From: Maricaulis parjimensis
GTDB lineage: Bacteria; Pseudomonadota; Alphaproteobacteria; Caulobacterales; Maricaulaceae
Assembly (NCBI RefSeq): GCF_016817355.1
Contig: NZ_JADOTT010000003.1
Location: 158,501-222,500, forward strand
Length of the DNA stretch: 64,000 nucleotides
Direction of reading: 5' to 3'
A program made the translations under genes and the position numbers. This document shows positions 53,052 to 60,743 of this stretch, one piece after another (within the stretch, counting starts at the first letter, position 1; each line of letters opens with the position of its first letter). The notes beneath the pieces are model-generated. The model saw only the letters and a program-made list of their open reading frames with translations, was not told the DNA's origin and did no database searches.

Positions 53052-53552
53052 CTAGTGGGCGCGGCTCCACAGTTCGCGGATATTCTGGTCGGCTTCCCGG
53101 CCCAGATTGAACCAGGCGGCCCGGTCATGGGACGCATCGATGATCAGCAATTTGTCATCGCGTCCCAGAATGTGACTGAGTTCATTGCGCAAAACCGCTG
53201 AGGTCGTCGGGCCGCGCAGCAGCCAGGTATTGGCCGTGATCGGCTCGATATCGCCATAGGCAGACAGCGCCGTCTTGAACTCGGCCGCGATATCCGGCTG
53301 CAATTCCGCAATGATCACGAAGTTCGCCGGACGGGCACCCGGGGTCACACGCTTTTCCGGCTTCGGACGCTCTTCAGAAGCGCCAAGCCATTCACTGAAT
53401 TCAGAAATTTCCGATGCCTGGGACCATTCGCCATCCCGCTCGGCAGAGACTTGCGAATGCGCAGCGATCCGGCCTTCGGTGACAAAGGCGCGCATTTGCT
53501 GCGGCGTATACGGGCCGTACACACGGCCTTCGACTTTTACAAACCAGGACAT
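53052..53552 (-). CDS. GYF_2 (DUF4339) domain protein
   Basis: A 166-residue protein. Residues 1-50 (MSWFVKVEGRVYGPYTPQQMRAFVTEGRIAAHSQVSAERDGEWSQASEI) are a GYF_2 domain, a proline-peptide-binding-like fold. The C-terminal half (NFVIIAELQPDIAAEFKTALSAYGDIEPITANTWLLRG...LLIIDASHDRAAWFNLG) looks like an alpha/beta domain resembling toxin-like or SinR-like modules but is not recognised. ATG 53552 matches the domain start. Function unknown. Confidence 0.72.
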   Translation of the reverse strand: MSWFVKVEGRVYGPYTPQQMRAFVTEGRIAAHSQVSAERDGEWSQASEISEFSEWLGASEERPKPEKRVTPGARPANFVIIAELQPDIAAEFKTALSAYGDIEPITANTWLLRGPTTSAVLRNELSHILGRDDKLLIIDASHDRAAWFNLGREADQNIRELWSRAH

Positions 53553-53687
53553 TGCGATTCCGTCGTCGCGAGGCATTTCAGCGGCTCTTTCGCACTCAAA
53601 CTTCTAACGTCTAGCGTTCACCTACGGCAAGAATTGGGCCGCAGAATGAATTTCGACCGAATTAGGTCAAAAAACGCGCTTTTCTAC

Positions 53688-54311
53688 TCAGGCTGCTTCA
53701 GGGTCGTTGGCTTTGGCCTCGGGAGGATCGAACACGACCGCGAACCCGTTGTCCAGAATCCGCGCCACACGTCCTGACATTTCACCGACACGCAGGCGCT
53801 CTCCGACCCGCGGACGCTCCAGGCATTCAAAGCCGGCACCGGTCACGGAAACGTCGATCACATTGGCCTGGATGACGACACCATCGGACAGCAGGATGCG
53901 GGCGCGGCCACGGCCCGGCTTGCGCGGGGCGGCACGATCTTCATCCAGACCCAGCCGGTCCTTGTTGAATCGCCAGGTGATGGCATCGGCCAGCTTGTCG
54001 CGCTTGCGGGCGGTCGTGTTGAAAGCGACGGAGCATTCCTGGCCTTCGCGACGCACGATGCGGCCTTCAATGCGTCCCAGGCTGGGAATCATCAAAACGA
54101 TCCGTGTGCCTTCGCGCGGTGGCATCCGGCACAGGACACGGGCGCCACCGGGGGAGATGTCGATGATACGGCAGGCATTCTCGCCGATCGCTTCCGACCA
54201 GAATCGGCCGTGCAATTGCAGGGGAACGCGGGCATGCCGCCGGCGTTCCTGCGAGCCACGGGCTGCAATCTTGATTTTCCGGCGATCCAGACGGCCAGGC
54301 TCGTCCTGCAT
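53688..54311 (-). CDS. PilZ domain protein, probably tandem
   Basis: A 207-residue protein. The first domain has the cyclic-di-GMP signature R-R-R-H-A-R followed by D-I-S-P-G-G (ERRRHARVPLQLHGRFW...CRIIDISPGGARV). A second, weaker PilZ-like unit follows (RARILLSDGVVIQANVIDVSVTGAGFE), lacking the arginine motif, so it may only help dimerise. It probably senses c-di-GMP and affects motility or surface attachment, which fits a prosthecate swarmer/stalk life cycle and the nearby hfa genes (inference). Confidence 0.88.
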   Translation of the reverse strand: MQDEPGRLDRRKIKIAARGSQERRRHARVPLQLHGRFWSEAIGENACRIIDISPGGARVLCRMPPREGTRIVLMIPSLGRIEGRIVRREGQECSVAFNTTARKRDKLADAITWRFNKDRLGLDEDRAAPRKPGRGRARILLSDGVVIQANVIDVSVTGAGFECLERPRVGERLRVGEMSGRVARILDNGFAVVFDPPEAKANDPEAA

Positions 54312-54369
54312 GGCAACACCCTTCCTAACCCGGGCACGCTAGCGCTCAGGCGTTAAGAAGGGCTTGCAA

Positions 54370-54930
54370 TTACTGATCGTTTGCGACGCGTTGCACCCAG
54401 TTTTCGCTGGGCTGTGCCAGGCCAGGGAAGATGGTCCCCGGCTGGACCGGCGGGTGGATCTCCCGCAGTGCTGTTCGCACCACTGGCCGCCCCTTGAAGC
54501 CTTCAGTCGAATCAAGCGGCTGGAACAGGCCCAGCATGCGGTCGATTTCGCCGCTGGGACCGCGCAGCGGGAAGAGGGCGATCTCCACGGGCAGTTCCCG
54601 CTGGTCCATCGATACGGCCCGCGCCACCATCGAGGCGGGCGATGTGCCGGAAATGGACGCTTCCAGCACGGCCTGGACATGCGTGCGGTCATGGCCGCGC
54701 CACAGGGACAGGAAATTCTGGTCCCGGAACTCTCTTTTATAGAGGTCGCACAAATGCGTGCCGGCCAGGCGGAAGAGATGGTGCTGGCTGTCCGCCCGCC
54801 ACAGGATGAAGACATAGCCCAGCAGTTCGGAAATATCCTGCGGCTCGATATCGGCCCGCAAGGGCGCAGCTCCGCCGTGTCGACGCGTCTGCCAATAGGC
54901 GTGCAGGGCTCGTGTTTGCGGGTGTCGCAT
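54370..54930 (-). CDS. PAS_5-type PAS domain protein
   Basis: A 186-residue single PAS protein of the PAS_5 family common in Caulobacterales and Rhodospirillales: LHAYWQTRRHGGAAPLRADIEPQDISELLGYVFILWR, then FRLAGTHLCDLYKREFRDQNFLSLW. No output domain is attached, so it presumably acts by protein contact or ligand binding; function unknown. ATG 54930 is preferred because GGGAG lies eight bases upstream; an in-frame ATG at 54951 is also possible. It is divergent from the secreted repeat protein gene. Confidence 0.78.
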   Translation of the reverse strand: MRHPQTRALHAYWQTRRHGGAAPLRADIEPQDISELLGYVFILWRADSQHHLFRLAGTHLCDLYKREFRDQNFLSLWRGHDRTHVQAVLEASISGTSPASMVARAVSMDQRELPVEIALFPLRGPSGEIDRMLGLFQPLDSTEGFKGRPVVRTALREIHPPVQPGTIFPGLAQPSENWVQRVANDQ

Positions 54931-55125
54931 CCCGTGGGCTCCCAAAATCATCCGGTGCGCCGGGCCTGTTCCGGTCCGGTGCGTTGCGGGACAGGATTTC
55001 AAGTTCGGGGCCATACCCGCCGCGCGGGAACCAGCGTGACAGGCATTCTCCAATCGCGCGAACCCCTGGCACGCGAAACGGTACGCGGATTGCAAAGAAG
55101 AGGGCGAAGACCAAGGAGCAAGCCC

Positions 55126-56034
55126 ATGCGCGTATCAGCCCGGCACGCTTTTCTCGCTTTTGCGGGAGCCGTTGTCGCCTTCGTGACCGTTCCCGCGGTT
55201 GCGCTGGCCCAGTGTTGCGAGCCGACACCGCCGCCGACGCCCTGTTGTGAGCCGGCCCCGCCGCCCACGACCTGCTGTGGCCATGGTGGCGGACACACGG
55301 TCAATGTGCCCAACGTCAACATCCATGGCGGCAATATCAATGTCGGCGTGAATGTCTCGACGATGGTCAATGTGAACACCAATGTGAATGTCGATGCGTC
55401 GTCCAATGTGAATGCCTCGGCAAACGCGTCCGGCCGGGCCGGTGCTGGCGCTGTCACCTTTATCGGTGGCGGTTCCTACACGCCGATGACGGCGCCGCCG
55501 GCGGCGACCGCCATTACCGGCCTCAATGTCGTGGGTGTCGTCGAAGAAGCCGAATACGAATGGTATGAGGAAGAGCGCTCGCGCTGGATCGAGGAATGGC
55601 GCGTCGTCCGCGCTGTGTGCCTGGATGATAATGGCACGCCCCATCCGGCTTCCCGCGTCGATTCGGATGAGCGCGTCGGCCGCACCTATGATGGCGAGAT
55701 CTATCGCTGCATGGCGGGCACTGCCATGCAGACCACGATCGGCTGGGTCCGCGATGGCGAATATGACTGGTCCGAAGCCCCGACCATCATGTGCCGCAAG
55801 GGTGAAGCCCTGCGCCATGAAGTGGGTGGCCGTCTCTACTGCCAGACCCAGGAACCGCGCCGCAATTGCAATGAGCGCTCCCTGCTGCGCCGTCACGGCC
55901 CGGGCGTGAAACTCGTCTTCATCCGCCGCGAAGAACACTACATGGAACGCATGCGCCGCGAAGTGGAACGCGAACGCCGCCAGTCGGTCTCCATGACCCT
56001 GATGCTGGACGGCGGTGTCGGCGGCTATCGCTGA
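55126..56034 (+). CDS. Secreted Cys/Pro and Asn-Val repeat protein of unknown function
   Basis: A 302-residue protein that I do not recognise. A signal peptide (1-29) is followed by an exact ten-residue repeat of CC pairs at 30/31, 40/41 and 50/51 (CCEPTPPPTP, CCEPAPPPTT, CCGHGGGH), then an alternating Asn-Val tract (residues 59-100). NVNASANASG (94-103) resembles motifs in HfaA and HfaD encoded nearby. The C-terminal 170 residues are charged (EYEWYEEERSRWIEEW) with five more cysteines (165, 195, 223, 239, 248). AAGGAG precedes ATG 55126. It is convergent with hfaABD; a surface-structure role is inference. Confidence 0.8.
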   Translation: MRVSARHAFLAFAGAVVAFVTVPAVALAQCCEPTPPPTPCCEPAPPPTTCCGHGGGHTVNVPNVNIHGGNINVGVNVSTMVNVNTNVNVDASSNVNASANASGRAGAGAVTFIGGGSYTPMTAPPAATAITGLNVVGVVEEAEYEWYEEERSRWIEEWRVVRAVCLDDNGTPHPASRVDSDERVGRTYDGEIYRCMAGTAMQTTIGWVRDGEYDWSEAPTIMCRKGEALRHEVGGRLYCQTQEPRRNCNERSLLRRHGPGVKLVFIRREEHYMERMRREVERERRQSVSMTLMLDGGVGGYR

Positions 56035-56079
56035 TCCATCAACCCAACAACCACACTCACATGCCCACTCGGCATGCCT

Positions 56080-56110
56080 GCCCCGGCTGGAAACAGCCGG
56101 GGCTTTTTTT
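56080..56110 (+). terminator. Terminator after the repeat protein gene
   Basis: Perfect 10-bp stem GCCCCGGCTG/CAGCCGGGGC (56080-56089 with 56094-56103) and seven T. Confidence 0.9.
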
Positions 56111-56169
56111 ATGGGTGGGTTGTCCCAGGCTCAGCGCTGTCTTTCTGTATCAAATGTAGAGGCGGAAAA

Positions 56170-56304
56170 CCCCTTCTCCCCGGGGAGAAGGTGCCGCGAA
56201 GCGGCGGATGAGGGGGCACGGCGAGGTCGTTGCGATTATCAGCATTGACCGGGATTTCCCCCTCTCCGGGCGCATACGCGCCACCCTCTCCCCAGGGAGA
56301 GGGA
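56170..56304. repeat. Composite intergenic palindromic element, copy C
   Basis: Same left end (CCCCTTCTCCCCGGGGAGAA then GGTGCCGCGAAGCGGCGGAT) and right end (GCGCCACCCTCTCCCC, GGGAGAGGGAG) as copy A at 9099-9232, about equal length; the middle differs. Confidence 0.8.
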
Positions 56305-56664
56305 GTACCCTGCTTCACCCAACTTATCCCCACCCCCAGCCATCTCGCACATACTCCCCCAGCCTCTTCACCACTCGAGGCCCGGCCCGGTCAGGTCGGG
56401 GGTGGGGCGGTAGCGGAGCGTTCCGGATGTCTGGGCTGACCGCCAGAGGGAAGGAACGGCTATCAGGGGGTCCAAGAGTGCCGAGGTTTGGCTCCAGTAT
56501 CCGCCTGGTCTTGAATACCCGTCGCGAGGCGGGAGGAAATCTTCGCGTGCGGGATGCCTTGCGGTGTCACTCACAACTTCATTAGCGACGATGCCGAAGG
56601 GCGTCCCGCACTCCTCATATCGCCAGGCGGCAGCGTCGTGGCGGTCTTGGTGTGCGGGCATAAG
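56305..56664. other. Gene-free stretch downstream of hfaD
   Basis: About 360 bases with no convincing gene. A 107-codon minus-strand frame covers much of it, but it has no recognisable domain and no good ribosome site. No structured repeat other than the neighbouring element was seen. Confidence 0.5.
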
Positions 56665-56699
56665 AAAACCCCGGACGCCACAACACGGCATCCGGGGTT
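56665..56699 (-). terminator. Terminator after hfaD
   Basis: Stem AACCCCGGACGCC/GGCATCCGGGGTT (56667-56679 with 56687-56699, one mismatch), followed on the minus strand by TTTT. It closes the hfaABD operon. Confidence 0.75.
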
Positions 56700-56733
56700 A
56701 TCCACCTTACCCCCAGTCGGTTCAGTGGATGTC

Positions 56734-57972
56734 CTAATTGCCCGAATAGGGCGTGATGGACTGATAGGTCGCCGAATTGCCGATCGCCGTGGCGGTGCCG
56801 GTCAGTACGCTGCCCGTGGTCATCTGGCCGGTGACATTGGCATTCACGCTGGAATTATTCGTCTGGTTGGTCGAGCCCCAGGCCGTGGCGGCACATTCGG
56901 AACAGACATAGGTCGTGGCGGCATTGCCGAAGGCCGTCGCCGAGGCGAGGGCGGCGCCGCCGGCACCGCCATCGAATGTCGTCGTGGCGGTCACCACACC
57001 ATTATTGGTCTGGTCGACACCCATATAGGCATCCGTTCCGATATTGGAGATGATGGCCGAATTGCCGACGCCTTCGGAAGACAGGCTGACCAGGTCGATA
57101 TCGAAATCGCCGATTTCCGCATGGGTTTCGGCGGTGACATCGCCCTCATTATCCTGTTCGCCCTGGATATGGGCATAGCCCCACTCATTCTGCATCCAGA
57201 CCGAATTGCCGTTCGCGGAGGAGACGGCCGTTGTGTAGATGGCCCCGCCGCCGGCTTCCACATTGGCGCTGGCGCTGACATCGCCGCGATTGTCCTGGTC
57301 GATATCCGCCACCTGGTCCGGTGCCAGATAATAGCCCTGGATCTGGGCGGAATTGCCATTGGCGCCGCCGATCAGGCTGGCCGTATTGCCCAGGCCGCCG
57401 GTCGGGGCGAGGACATAGGCATCCGCCGTCACGTCCGCACCGCTGTCCTGGCGCAGGGCATGATTATTGTGCTCGCCATAGCTCACCGCGTCATAGGCAT
57501 TCGCCGACGCCGTCGCCGTGGTGACCGAATTCATCGCATAGGAGGCAATATTCAGCTGGGCAGTGGCCGATACGCTGGACCCGTCCTGGGCCGTCTGCGT
57601 GATATCGGCATCCATGCCATTATCATTGATGATGCTGACGGAATTGCCCAAGGCGGCCGCCGTCGTGATGGCCGGGCCATCCACAGCGGTCGCCGTCGTG
57701 CTCGCCTGCACGTCAACGCTGCCGGAAAAAGTCTGATCCGACGTCACATCGTGGGGTGCCACGACATCTACTGTCAGCGCGTTCGCGGAGCCAATGCCGG
57801 TCATGTTGGCAGAGGCGGCCTGTCCGGTCTCACCCTGGGCTGTCACTGTGATCGCGGCATCCAGGTTGAGCTGACCGTTCAGGATCTCAGTCGTATCGTC
57901 CGCGAAGGTAGCTGCGCACGTGGTCGTCGCGGCGATCATGCCCGCGATCAACAGTTTGGCGCGCTTGGACAT
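56734..57972 (-). CDS. hfaD: Holdfast anchoring protein HfaD
   Basis: A 412-residue secreted repeat protein (signal peptide about 1-25), third gene of hfaABD; in Caulobacter HfaD helps fix the holdfast polysaccharide to the stalk tip. It is built of repeats of about 48 residues, each with A-x-G-N-(S/A) (near 110, 207, 256, 304, 350, 399) and a Q-(D/T)-N-x-G-x-V-(S/T)-A segment (DQDNRGDVSASA, EQDNEGDVTAET, DQTNNGVVTATT), suggesting a beta-helical fold similar to curlin. GGAG lies eight bases before ATG 57972. The start lies 86 bases inside hfaB. Confidence 0.85.
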   Translation of the reverse strand: MSKRAKLLIAGMIAATTTCAATFADDTTEILNGQLNLDAAITVTAQGETGQAASANMTGIGSANALTVDVVAPHDVTSDQTFSGSVDVQASTTATAVDGPAITTAAALGNSVSIINDNGMDADITQTAQDGSSVSATAQLNIASYAMNSVTTATASANAYDAVSYGEHNNHALRQDSGADVTADAYVLAPTGGLGNTASLIGGANGNSAQIQGYYLAPDQVADIDQDNRGDVSASANVEAGGGAIYTTAVSSANGNSVWMQNEWGYAHIQGEQDNEGDVTAETHAEIGDFDIDLVSLSSEGVGNSAIISNIGTDAYMGVDQTNNGVVTATTTFDGGAGGAALASATAFGNAATTYVCSECAATAWGSTNQTNNSSVNANVTGQMTTGSVLTGTATAIGNSATYQSITPYSGN

Positions 57973-58897
57973 TCGAGGTCTCCCGGGAGCCGTAAGTGGA
58001 TGCGGCATTGACGCCGCCGGTGATGTTGGTGTGGCCGCCGCTTGTGCTGCCACCGATCGGGTCGGAATAGACACAGGCCGCAGCCGGATCGACGCCATAA
58101 AGCTGGGCCGAAACTTCCAGGACAGCGCGCTCGATCACGGAACGCACGGCCAGCTGGACCGGTTCCAGGGAGCGGCCACCGCCGGAAACGTCCACGACAG
58201 CATCACCCCACAGGGCGAACACGCCGGCGGAGATTTCGCGGCCGATGATCTGTTTCTGGTAGGAGATGACGTCCACCGTCTCCATGGTGCGCGTATCATT
58301 GAGGCGCAGGTCCAGGCCGATATTCATCACCCAGGAGCGGCGCGAGAACAGGCCCGTCGGGTCACTGTCGACCGCGTCGCCGCCCAGAACATCCACGCCA
58401 TTGGAGCGGATGTTATAGTTCAGCTCGGTGATGCCGCCGACCAGATGATAGTCCGAGCCGGGCAGGGAGGCTGCATGGATCTGGCGCTGCTGGCCATTGC
58501 CATCATCGATCAGCGAGTTGTTCGCATAGCGCAGTTCCAGTTCGGAGACCGACGTATCAAAACGTTCCACCAGACGCACACCGGCCTTGGCAAAGGCCGA
58601 GATCGCCATCAGCGAGGCGCCCTGCGTGATCGCGGCGCCGCCTTCCAGCGAGGACCGGCCGGTATAATCGGCCAGGCGGCCCACCGCGATGCGGGGCGAT
58701 TGCAGATTGTGCTGGCGCGCATAATTGGCCAGGCAGACCAGCGCTTCGGAGTACGGCGTCGGATTGGCGGTCACCGGTGCGCCGCCGATCGGCTGGGCAT
58801 AGAGCCCGTCCGACCCGCCGGTGCGGGCGGTGGTCGCACAGCCCGTCAGCGCAAGCGCGCTGGCGAGTGTCGCCATCAGAATCTTAGTCTTGGTCAT
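57887..58897 (-). CDS. hfaB: Holdfast anchoring protein HfaB (CsgG-like)
   Basis: A 336-residue outer-membrane lipoprotein with lipobox LTGC (C20). The body is CsgG-like (RIAVGRLADYTGRSS, AFAKAGVRLVERFDTSVSELELRYANN, YHLVGGITELNYNIRSNGVD, LDLRLNDTRTMETVDVISYQKQIIGREI), i.e. the oligomeric secretion channel or anchor that exports HfaA and HfaD. ATG 58897 is six bases inside an alternative GTG 58903; both overlap the hfaA end. The C-terminal ~28 residues (basic, RGHDRRDDHVRSYLRGRYD) are encoded in DNA that also encodes the HfaD signal peptide. Confidence 0.9.
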   Translation of the reverse strand: MTKTKILMATLASALALTGCATTARTGGSDGLYAQPIGGAPVTANPTPYSEALVCLANYARQHNLQSPRIAVGRLADYTGRSSLEGGAAITQGASLMAISAFAKAGVRLVERFDTSVSELELRYANNSLIDDGNGQQRQIHAASLPGSDYHLVGGITELNYNIRSNGVDVLGGDAVDSDPTGLFSRRSWVMNIGLDLRLNDTRTMETVDVISYQKQIIGREISAGVFALWGDAVVDVSGGGRSLEPVQLAVRSVIERAVLEVSAQLYGVDPAAACVYSDPIGGSTSGGHTNITGGVNAASTYGSRETSNVQARQTVDRGHDRRDDHVRSYLRGRYD

Positions 58898-59315
58898 TAT
58901 CACTACTCACATTGCCGTTGGCATTGGCGCTGGCGTTGATGTCGCCATTATTGATTTGGTTCGAATTGACGATGACGGTGTTGTACTGGCCAGTGACATT
59001 GACGTTCAGCTGGTTGCCGATCGCCGTCGCGCCGGAGCCCACACCGCCACCGAACAGGCCGGTCTGGGTGGAAACGCCGACACCGGTCTGGATGATGCCA
59101 TCGATGATCACGCGATTGCCGTTCTGGGACCGGGCCGCTGCGCCGGCACTGGCAGACGCCCCCGACCAGGCCTGGGCCGACGTCGCCGTCGTGCTCGTGC
59201 CATAGGGGATTTCCCAGCCCGCCGTGCTCTCGACCTGTTGGGCCTGCGCCGCCGAGGCAGCGAGACTCATCGCAACGGTGAAACCGGCGGTGATGGAGAG
59301 CTTGCGCAGTGTCAT
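58884..59315 (-). CDS. hfaA: Holdfast anchoring protein HfaA
   Basis: A 143-residue secreted protein (signal peptide 1-25, AQA/Q). In Caulobacter HfaA is an amyloid-like fibre protein attaching the holdfast to the cell. Curlin-like elements are visible at the C-terminus: ATAIGNQLNVNVTGQYNTVIV (96-116) and NSNQINNGDINASANANG (117-134), the latter resembling HfaD repeats. It is the first gene of hfaABD; AGGA lies nine bases before the ATG. It is divergent from a rhomboid protease gene. Confidence 0.9.
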   Translation of the reverse strand: MTLRKLSITAGFTVAMSLAASAAQAQQVESTAGWEIPYGTSTTATSAQAWSGASASAGAAARSQNGNRVIIDGIIQTGVGVSTQTGLFGGGVGSGATAIGNQLNVNVTGQYNTVIVNSNQINNGDINASANANGNVSSDNDQD

Positions 59316-59476
59316 GTCGTCGTGTCCTTTTAGACGCGTGTTCGACGCTCGTGTTGCAACGCGCGTGCCAGCGGGTGTGGTGCGCTAAACCTGTTCCCCT
59401 GCAGGGGGAATTCGCCTGAAAGACGAGTTCCGAAAGGCCAGTGGGCCAAGGCGGAACGCTTTGTGGGAGAGAAAGT

Positions 59477-60118
59477 GTGCCGCTACGGGACGGTCGCCGG
59501 GATCCGGTTTTCAATGCCATGCCACCGGCCGTGCTGTTTCTGGCCGTTCCGATTCTCCTGGCCGCTGGCGCCGATTACGTCTTTCCCGCGCTGGGGGAGT
59601 GGGTCTATTCCGCCTGCGTCCTGATCGTCGCCGATCCCGGCACAGCCGTGCCACAGCAACCCCTCGGCCCCTGGGCGCCCTACCTCCTGCACATTCTGGT
59701 CCATTACGGTTTCTTCCACATCGCCATGAATATGGCCGTCCTGATCAGTGCCGGACGGGTGGTGGGCATGGCGTTCGGAACCGGTGTTCGGGGCTCGGCG
59801 GGGTTCCTGATTCTGTTTTGCGCTTGTTCGATTGCCGGTGCCGCAACCCAGGTCCTGCTGCACTCCGGCGATACGATCTTGCTGGGCGGTGCCTCGACCG
59901 GTGTGTCAGGTCTCATCGCCGCCGCGGGCTGGGTGACAGGCGGCTGGCGCGGCATGGCCCGGCTGGCCCTGCCCTGGATCGCGCTCAATATCGTGCTGGC
60001 CTTCGCGGAGATGGCGATGCCCATTCCGATGTCCTGGGCCGGTCATATCGGCGGGACGGTCGCCGGCATTGTGCTGACGCCGATTCTCCTCGGCCTGTTC
60101 TCTGAGCGCGAGTTCTGA
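59477..60118 (+). CDS. Rhomboid family intramembrane serine protease
   Basis: A 213-residue membrane protease with about six helices. The conserved HILVHYGFFHIAMNMAVLISAG element, the catalytic Ser140 in LGGASTGVSGL and catalytic His190 in WAGHIGGTVAG are visible; the GxSG glycine after Ser is Thr here. GTG 59477 is preferred (GGGAGAG six bases upstream); ATG 59519 is possible. Rhomboids cut membrane proteins within the bilayer; the substrate is unknown. The neighbouring divergent hfaA does not encode a membrane protein, so a link is not implied. Confidence 0.9.
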   Translation: MPLRDGRRDPVFNAMPPAVLFLAVPILLAAGADYVFPALGEWVYSACVLIVADPGTAVPQQPLGPWAPYLLHILVHYGFFHIAMNMAVLISAGRVVGMAFGTGVRGSAGFLILFCACSIAGAATQVLLHSGDTILLGGASTGVSGLIAAAGWVTGGWRGMARLALPWIALNIVLAFAEMAMPIPMSWAGHIGGTVAGIVLTPILLGLFSEREF

Positions 60119-60119
60119 C

Positions 60120-60743
60120 CTACCAGACCGCGTCCACCCGCCTGTCTCCGTCGACCACGAATCCCTTGATCAGGGGCGTGCCGTCTCTTCCGAGCGCGAG
60201 AATCAGGCTGACGCCGATCTCGCCGTCCTCGTTGAACTCGCGCAGCCGATCCTGCAGGGCCAGGGCCCGGTCCTGCGAGGCGTAGTAGCGCTCGATATTG
60301 TAGCGGATCGTGTAGTTCAGCCCCGGGCTGGGTCCCAGGCGGCGCTGGGGAATGCCCGTTTCCGGGTCCGGCTCCTCGATCCAATCACCCTGCGCCGGAT
60401 AGGCCGAATAGATGCGGCCCTGGATGAAAACCCCCTCCGCCGGCCGGTCCGCCGACAGGCCGACAGCCCGGCTCAGCCCGTCATCCCCGGTTTCCAGCCG
60501 GACATAGACCCGGTCGCCCTGGCGGAGATCATCGCTGGCCGACAGGTCCTGCGAGTTCAGCCGGTGCAGGGGCGTGCGGATATTGGCGTAATGCCCCAAC
60601 AGGATGTCGCGCGGATCATAACCCTCAACCGGCACCAGGATTTCCGTGCCATGGGCCCGATGGACGAGATTCTGTCCCAGCATCAGCACCAGGAACCCCG
60701 TCATCACGGCGCCGATCAGGGCGAGGCGAAGCGTGAAACTCAT
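60120..60743 (-). CDS. GDYXXLXY-motif membrane-anchored protein
   Basis: A 207-residue protein with one N-terminal membrane helix (residues 6-26) and a periplasmic domain. GYDPRDILLGHYANIRT corresponds to the PRDLLRGDYVxLxY element of the GDYXXLXY family, with G-H-Y-A-N-I-R-T as a variant. A later GRIYSAYPAQGDW and YYASQDRALALQDRL also fit. These genes are usually paired with DUF2157 genes; here the start codon shares a base with the stop of the DUF2157 gene (TAATG). Function unknown. Confidence 0.78.
   Translation of the reverse strand: MSFTLRLALIGAVMTGFLVLMLGQNLVHRAHGTEILVPVEGYDPRDILLGHYANIRTPLHRLNSQDLSASDDLRQGDRVYVRLETGDDGLSRAVGLSADRPAEGVFIQGRIYSAYPAQGDWIEEPDPETGIPQRRLGPSPGLNYTIRYNIERYYASQDRALALQDRLREFNEDGEIGVSLILALGRDGTPLIKGFVVDGDRRVDAVW

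Noticed and set aside
56368..56691. 107-codon minus-strand open frame downstream of hfaD
   Set aside because: It overlaps the hfaD terminator region, has no recognisable domain and no good ribosome site. It could be a decayed gene fragment, but I cannot support it.
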